This document shows, in pieces, positions 35,001-44,000 of a stretch of 64,000 nt of DNA. The stretch's first letter is position 1, and every line of letters begins with the position of its first letter. The position numbers were made by a program, and so were the translations under genes. The notes beneath the pieces are model-generated. The model did not search any database, was not told where the DNA came from, and saw only the letters and a program-made list of their open reading frames with translations. This stretch comes from Corbicula japonica (taxonomy: Eukaryota > Mollusca > Bivalvia > Venerida > Cyrenidae): positions 6,593,380-6,657,379 of the forward strand of contig JAZAYU010000010.1 in assembly GCA_038501625.1 (NCBI GenBank), given 5' to 3'.

Positions 35001-38000
35001 GTGACTGCTCTACAGGAAAAATGATTGCTCGCTGTAATAACGTAATAGGGAATATGTACCTACAACTTTCTTGTTTATCATAAAGTTCTTTTTTGAAAAA
35101 TATATTTTCTATTTGAATTAGTAATAATACATCAGGGTTATGATATTTTTGAAAATAATTTATAAAACAATCAGGTTTCTGACTAAAAGTGTCAATTCAT
35201 TATTCCTCGCATTAAACACTAAACGACTTGAACTAACAGACAGTCGCAGTGTCCTCTTCACGGCTTAATTGAGTCTCGTTTCCGGATTAGCGTGTCTATT
35301 CAACTACTGACATCATGTTGTGATTATGTCGGCGGCGATTGATTTTGAAGGCGGCATGCCATAAACATGTCAAACTGTCTCGCACACGGGGTCATCTGTC
35401 AATTACTTAAAGGGGCAGAGATCATTGACCAATAGAGATCGTGTAATTTCTATTTGCAAGGTATCTACACCTCCCAATTCTTAAGTATTTCGGAGTCCTG
35501 TTAACTACTGGATGTGCCAGCAAATGTATTTGATTTAGCACTTAAATGGATTCTTAATCAACATTACGATACGTTATAGAAACAAAAGCCGTCAATAAGA
35601 AACAAATCTTGTCAAAACATTTTATATATGTTTAATTAAGAGTTTGGGCTTTTATGCCAAAATTACAATCTGTCAAACCTAAGAAATCTAAATTGGATAT
35701 GCAATCATATTGTGATATAAATATTCCCATCTTTTTGGAAGCCGGCATCTAAATCCTTGGATTTTATTCTACGAATGATACTTCTACAACAAACAATCAG
35801 ATTACCGATCCTGTTTTATTTCAAGACAGAATCAATCATATTTGCTTGTGAAGTATACGTAACATTTAAAATATTCAAATTATTTATTCGTTGACAATAA
35901 ACGCCTTAATTTTTTAGGACGATTCTATTGTTCAAATGTGTAAGTATCCACAAATTCAGATTGTATTTTTTTTTTGTCTACAGATCATGTAACCAGATGT
36001 TGACATATCACGATTTCCGGATAATAGCGCATTACTAGCCTTAGCAATTTGCAACATTTACACCAGTAAAATATATTTTCAGCAGAAAAGATATTAAGAA
36101 GAAATTGTTGTACATAATTGGTTAAATTAATGCTTATGTTTGTCCAAATTGCGTTTCATACTGCCTACTATCACAATAATGGTACATGTTCTTAAATCAT
36201 TAAAAATCTAAATATCTAACAAATAGTAAACATAAAAAAGTCTGGCTAGAATAACAGACCAGCAACTTATTTTTTCACCGCCGACGACGAACGCAGACCT
36301 GCAATATAGCGAATAAGGTTAGCTATTATGTGCTTAAGCCATTAGCCCGATCGTTCAGCTATCCTGCAGAGCCTCGTTTTGGATTGATTTTCGGTCGCGG
36401 GAAGTAACTCGTACAGGACTGCGAAACTGTTTATTGGAAAGGCGTATAAAGCCATTTAAATCCTTTTCATCTGGAATAAAAGAAATGTCTTCATTTTTTT
36501 TTGAAGTTACCCTTATGACTTTTTCAGCACAAATGAAATCACATGACTTTACAGATCTGTATTGCCAAAATGCTGCTTCCCTGTTCCTGTTGGAGAAAAA
36601 ATCCATGCCGCTGTACAAGAAAATATTGATACAAGCTTTGTTGTATAACCCTTTCCTCCATTATTACGTGGGCAAATAGTTTAGAACCAGATCAGCCAGC
36701 ACATCCATGCCATCTGATCAGGATCTAAACTGTTCACTTTCTTATTAATTAGGTGGTTTGTGACCAAAAAGCAAACAGTTAGGTGGTTTGTGACCAAAAA
36801 GCAAACAGTGCAGATCCTGATCAGATGGCACAGATGTGCCGGCTAATCTGGATCTTAACTGTTCGCCCATGCAATAAAGGTGTGTCTAGAAAGGAAAGGG
36901 TTAATACAAACATTGTTGTACTTTTTAATTAGTTTTTAGTCTAACCTCAGATCCACCAGCCATACAAGTAGGAAGTGACTTCATATTCATAATTCCATTT
37001 GTCAGAACTCCTGTTGACCCTATGGTAGAGGTCAACTGATCCAGTGTCAAGGTTGTAGCCTCTAACTGGGCATTGTCTATCAGCCCACCACCTGGTTGCT
37101 GCTGAGTGGCTAGGTAAGCTGTAGTACCATCCTCCAGGATAATAGCTTGTAAGCCATCTTAAAATTTTTAAAGCTTTTTATTGGACAGATCAACATTATT
37201 CACAAGATTCTGTTATGCTTTAATATTATATTAACCCTTTCCTGTATATGCCGTCTGATCAGGATCTAAACTGTTGGCTTTTTTATTCATTAGGTCATTT
37301 CTGACCAAAATGCCACCAGTGCAGATCCAGATCAGACGGAATGGATGTGCCGGCTGATCTGGCTCTACACTGGTCGCACATTCGTAACAATATTAAAACA
37401 AGATGTTTTTTGTGAAAAACGCATGTCTCCCCCCTGCGCCCTATTGACCCCGAAATCAATAGGAGTCCTCTACTCAATAAGGACATCCATCGTATGAAGT
37501 TTTCAGGCTCTGGGTGAAATAGAACTCCTGTTATTGAGTGGAAACGGTTTTCACTTTTGGGCCACTGTGACCTTGACCTTTGACCTACTGACCCCAAAAT
37601 CAATAGGGTTCTTCTACTCAATAAGGGCTATTACCCTATTTAGTTTGAATACTCTGGGTCAAGCGGTACCCCAGTTATTGACCTGGAAACGGTTTTCACT
37701 CATTGGGGCCCCTGTGACCTTGACCTTTGAAATACTGACCCCAAAATCAATAGGGTTCTTCTACTCAATAAGGGCCTTCGCCCTGTGAAGTTTGAATGCT
37801 GTGGGTCAAATGGTACTCCAGTTATTGAACGGAAATGAAGTGTGACAGACGGACAGGGCAAAAACAATATGGGGGGGGGGGAAGACATAATTAGAAACAT
37901 TAGCACCACATTGCAATGGCCATACCTTGAGGTCATGAAAGTAACAAAATCGTGAATTCTCATGTATTATACATATTATAATAATATTAATCATCCGTAA

Positions 38001-41000
38001 ATTTGTTGACTGTTAATTAGACAATTTAATGTTGCAGATCTATTTCTGTTGAAATTTTCTTTTGACATTACATAACTGAGATTGGTGATCAGTCTCAGAT
38101 CTCAGCATTCTGATTGGATGAAATTAATTCAAGTTTAAAAAAGACCAATGACAAACTTTAAATCTGAGACTGGTTTCCAGTGTATCCCACACTAACCTTT
38201 GACAGCCTGGTTCAGGAAGCCAGCTGTAGTATCCTGTAGATGCATCCCATTAGAGTTGATTGTGTCCGTCTGTACCACACCCTGGTTGCCAAGAGATGTC
38301 ATCAGGTTAACTGAAAAATAACTGGAAACTAACTGGAAGGCTCTTAACCTTTCCTCCATATTATATGCCTTTATAGCATATGCAAACGGTGTAGAACCAG
38401 ATCAGCCAGCACATTCGAGCCGTCTGATTAGGATCTGCACTGTTGGCTTTTTAATTTATCAGTGTATTTCTGCCCAAAAAGCAAACAGTGCAAATACAAA
38501 AGCCCTGACAGATACAAACCTGTTTTTTGCATAAAAATTTTTAGATTGTCTTTATTTGAGATCTTAGAATTCTCAACAAATCGTAACCCTTTCCTCCATA
38601 GAAACATCTTTATTGCGTGGGCGAGCAGTGTGGACCCAGGATCTGCACTGTTCTCTATATGATTCATTAGGTTATTTCTAACCAAAATGCAACCAGTGTA
38701 AATCCTGATCAGGTGGCATGAATGTGCTTGCTGATTTGGATCTACATTGGTCGCACATGCGTAAAAATGCGAATATATGGAGGAAAGGGTTAATTTCGGT
38801 TCAAATGGTCTTTATAAGATGTTTTATTGTATTGTAATCACACACTTCTTAATTCTGTCAGAGTTAATCCATTGATTTGTTTTTGGTGTTTTGCAGACAT
38901 TTATCAAATAAAGTGACCAGGTCAAGTGTCATTTACATTTAACTACTGTGGTTTACCCATTGGCTTTACTTACATTTATCTGGCATTGGTTGTACAATGG
39001 CTGTACTCCCATCTTCTAAAGTTATAGTCTGGCCTTCCAAAAATTTGGATCCTCCTGCAGTACAAACAAGAGCTGTCAGAGAAGACAGCATGCTCGACTA
39101 TTCGAATCATTTGAAACAAAACAAATGCAATTTGAAGATCAAAACAATAACAACTATGGCCATACATTCAATTGTGCAATCAGGAAAAATATTAACAAGG
39201 GAATGGTAAGGGAGAAATTCATTTCAAATAACAGAAATAATTCCTTAATGTACCATAAATATTAAACTGAATAGGGGAATAACTATGAAATATTTCTGAA
39301 AACTTGTTAGTAATTCTTTATAAGAGACATTTACTTTTAGTCAAATATCAATCACTTCAGTAATGTTACAGAAAAGAACTGAAATGAAAATATAATCGAA
39401 GTTTGAAGTTGATACCTTAAGTATTTGCAAAGTTATCGATGAAGTGCACTTGAGTGAAAATATAAGTGAAAAAAAGGAACAGTGGAAAAAGGGGCATAAC
39501 GTGTAGAGTAATTGTATTACAGTTATGGGTCTTGTTGGTAATGATGTAGATTTTGATGGTGAAAAAATATTCAAAGTTTCAATGAAATATCGAATAGTCG
39601 AGTTAAAAACTAAGTGCAAAAGGGACATAACTTACAGAAATATTTTCAATAGAGTTATGGATCTTGTTGATAATGATTTAGAAACTGATGGCAAACATAT
39701 ATTCCAAGTTTCAAAGTAATATCTCCTGTTGTTGTAAAATTATGGGACAATTGCATAAGTGAAGAAGGGGCATAACTTGAAAAATATTGGTAGAAAAGTT
39801 ATGGGTGTTGTTAATAATGACCTTGATTTTAATAATGAATATATTTGCCAGGTTTCAAGGTGATAGCTCAAGTAGTTTCAAAGTTAAGGCCAAGTGTATA
39901 TTTTGCTTAACACAAAATGTAAGTGAAAAAGGGGCATAATTTGAAAAATATTGGAAGCAGGGTTATGGGTCTTGTTGTTTATGATGTAGATTTTGATGGT
40001 GAAAATATATTTCAAGTTTCAAGGCAATATCTCAAGTAGTTTTAAAGTTATGGGCAAAATACATATTTGCTTAACACAAAATATAAGAAAAAGGGGGCAT
40101 AACTTGAAATATATTGATAGCAGAGCTATGGGTCTTGTTGGTAATGATGTAGAATTTGATGTTGAATATATATTCCAAGTTTCAAGTTGATATGTCAAGT
40201 AGTTTATAAGTTTTGACCAAAGTGCATATTTTCCTTAACAATTGCATAAGTGAAGAAGGGGCGTAACTTGAAAAATATTGGTAGCAGAGTTATGGGTGTT
40301 GTTGATAATGACCTTGATTTTGACGGTGAATATATTTTCCAGGTTTAAAGGTGATAGCTCAAATAAATTTAAAGTTAAGGGCCAAGTGTATATTTTGCTT
40401 AACACAAAATGTAAGTGAAAAAAAGGGGCATAATTTGAAAAATATTGGAAGCAGGGTTATGGGTCTTGTTGGTTATGATGTAGATTTTAATGGTGAAAAT
40501 ATATTTCAAGTTTCAAGGCAATACCTCAAGTAGTTTAAAAGTTAAGGGCAAAATACATATTTTGCTTAACGCAAAATTTAAGTGAAAAAGGGGCATTACT
40601 TGAAAAATATTGGTAGCAGAGTTATCGGTGTTGTTGGTTATGATGTAGAATTTGATGGTGAATATATATTCCAAGTTTCAAGTTGATATCATAAGCAGTT
40701 TTCAAGTTATGGACCAAAGTGCATTTTTTGTTAAACGCATTTGTTTAACGGACGCTGATGCCGACATCGGGGCGAGTAGGAAAGCTCCCCTATTCTTCGA
40801 ATAGTCGAGCTAAAAATTATTAAGGCATTGCATATGGTTCTCTACTTAAGTTTACTACTTGCAATAAAACTTTTGCATCAAATTTTGTTGTGAAATTATG
40901 TAGCTCTTTGCAGTATCAGTAAGTATATTTCTGAAGGGCAGTACAGAATTTTCAGAATGATGAAGAATGGATAAAAAGTTTCAAGATTTTACAGCCTACA

Positions 41001-44000
41001 TTTTGCTTCAAGTTCATGCATGCATTGATCATTTCAAATGAAGCTTTAGACAAGAACCTGTACATGTGTTTTAAAATGTGGTAATTTATTATAATTGAAA
41101 GGGCAAAATTTGTCACAAATCAAGCAGGTTTACCCTATTGTTTTTATTAGAAAACTTCATTTCAAAATATCAGGCTCTTTCCCCATATGAAAGGTCACAG
41201 GTCATTCCCAAAACAAAGACATGAAGCCTTACAATCTATTGCTTTTATAATAACACAGTATGTTCATGAATGATGAAAAATGATAAAAGGAGAATAGCCT
41301 ACATGCTTTATTTATAAAAATGAAACAATATCGTGTGTTAACCCTTTCTCCATATATACGCATTTTTATGCATGGGCGACCAGTGTAGATCCAGATCAGC
41401 CATCTGATCAGGATCTGCACTGGATGCAGTTTGGTCAGAAATAACCTAATGAATCAAAAAGCGAACAGTTTAGATCCTGATCAGATGGCACTGATGTGCC
41501 GGATGATCTTGATGTAAACTGTTCGCCCTAGCAACAAAGGTGTAGTTATGGAGGAAAGGGTTTAGTAATGTACCATAATTTTTATTATTTACAAATTAAA
41601 ACCCTTTGTTCAAAATAGTATATATATGAATATGTCTTTTATCAACACGCAGTCAATGTAGATCTGTATGGTCTGATCAGCATGTACACTGCTCCCTTAA
41701 CCCTTTCCTGTATAGATACGCATTTTTACGCATGTTCGCCCAGTGTAGATCCAGATCAGCCAGCACATCCGTGCCGTCTGATCAGGATCTGCACTGGTCG
41801 CATTTTGATCAGAAATAACCTAATGAATCAAGAAGCAAACAGTTTAGATCCTGATGAGATGGCACGGATGTGCCGGCTGATCTGGATCTAAACTGTTCGC
41901 CCTAGCAATAAGGGTGTGACCGTACAGGAAAGGGTTAGAGTATTTCTGATCTACAAGAAAAAATATAGATCCAGATTAGACTGCACAAATATTCTGGCTA
42001 ATCTAGATTTGCACTGGTCGAACACGGGATAAAAGTCGCATAATTCTTTGTTATATACAAATGCACTAACCAGAATGCTGTATGAAAGCTGTGTTGCCGT
42101 CTGCTAACGTGATAGCCTGTATAGTGTGTGTGGGAGAAGAAAATACATCGGAACATATTGTTTTCAAACTCTGTAGGCTATTGTCTTCATTCTGCACAGC
42201 CTGAAAAGTAACTTCAAAGTTTACAATGTAGACATGTATATTTACTCCAAAGGATTTGTGAAAAGGTTACCAGTATCGAGACTATGTAAACCAGCATATC
42301 TACCATTACTGAACCATTTGTGAAAAAAGCTGGTCACTACGTACATCAATACTCACAGACTCTGGAGGATAACAAGAATCTTCACCACTATTTAATTCAA
42401 TATTTACCACAACATAGGACCTATCGCTGCTATACATTGCGCAACATCAACAAAGGGGCAATCCTTTACATAAGACAATTGTATTGTCAGTTTGAAAGGC
42501 ATACATGGTCAGTTTACATATTCTTAAAAATTCAACCCTTTCCTTCACATATACGCATTTTTACATGTGTGTGACCAGTGAAGATCCAAATCAGCCAGCA
42601 CATCCGTGCCATGTGATCAGGATCTGCATTGGTCACTTTTTGGTCAGAAATAACCTAATAAATCAAATAGCGAACAGTGCAGATCCTGATCAGACGACAT
42701 GGATGTGCTGGCTGATCTGGATCTACACTGTTCGCTCAGGCAATAAAGGTGTGTCTATGGAGGAAAGGGATAACACAACTGAATTGTCAGTTTGAAAGGC
42801 ATACATAGTCATTGTCACTTTACATATTCATAAAAATAAAGGTCCTTACCAACCTACCAATTTTGAGGTAACTTTTCAAAATGACATCAGATTTAGTTCA
42901 TTTTATAGTTTTAATTAGCACACAGAAAGATGTTTATGATGCTTTTAAACCACCAAAATGTATTTCGTACCCTGATTAAACTCAACAAACTATTGATTTA
43001 ACACCTTCACCAGCTGCGTTCACAAGGAATTGTTTTAATGTTGCTACATATTTAAACCATTACTTCATTAGATATTATAGCTATTATCCTGGAGGAACAG
43101 TGTAGATCCAGATCAGCCAGTACAACCATGCCACCTGATCAGGATCTGCACTGTTTGCTTTGTGATTCATTGGGTTATTTTTAATCAAGATGCGACCAGT
43201 GCAGATCCTGGTCAGTCGTCAAGGATGTGCCGGCTGATCTAGGTCTACATTTTTTGCCCATGCAATAAGGGTGTATCTTATAGAATAAATACCTCATCAG
43301 TAGTTGGCAACAGCATCTGTATGACATCGACTGAGCTGGGGTGGGTCAGGTCTCCGGATACAGGTATTGTCCCAGTGCCGTCATCTAGAATCGTACCCAC
43401 CCCATCAACATCTCTCAGCATATCCCCCTCCCCTATCTCATCACCTGGCAACATTGATTCTGATGTGTCTTCTGAAGTGGAGAGAAAACTATGTTAAAAA
43501 CCATTTACTCCATATATATTCATTTAATCGCATGTGTTAACAATGTAGATCCAGATCATATGATATACATACCTACCTTCCGACCTGGATCTTCACTGGT
43601 CCCTACTTGGTAAAAAAATAACCAGATGAAACTAAAAGTGAACAGTGTAGATCCTGATCAGTTTGCACAGATGTATGGCTGATCTAGATCAACAATGTCC
43701 TCAGACACAATAAAGGTGAATTGATGGGGGAAAAGGTTAACATTCTAACACAAACGCAACTTAAGAAAAGTAACTATGACAACATACATTACAAATTATT
43801 ATAAATGTATTCATTTCTGTAAGTATAACATTCAGTAGCTTTCTCTAAACCAGCTTTTCATGGGTTTACATATTTGTGCGTTTTTTGTAATGTTCTAGAA
43901 TCAAATCCAATTATAATACATATTGCTTTGGGGTTTCTAGTTCTGGTTCATTCATGAACTATAACAACGTCCACAAAAACTAATACCCTACGAATACCTG

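Noticed and set aside
33444..36446. Autonomous mariner-type element
   Set aside because: TA flanks fit, but no frame long enough or DDE-like motif is present in either copy.
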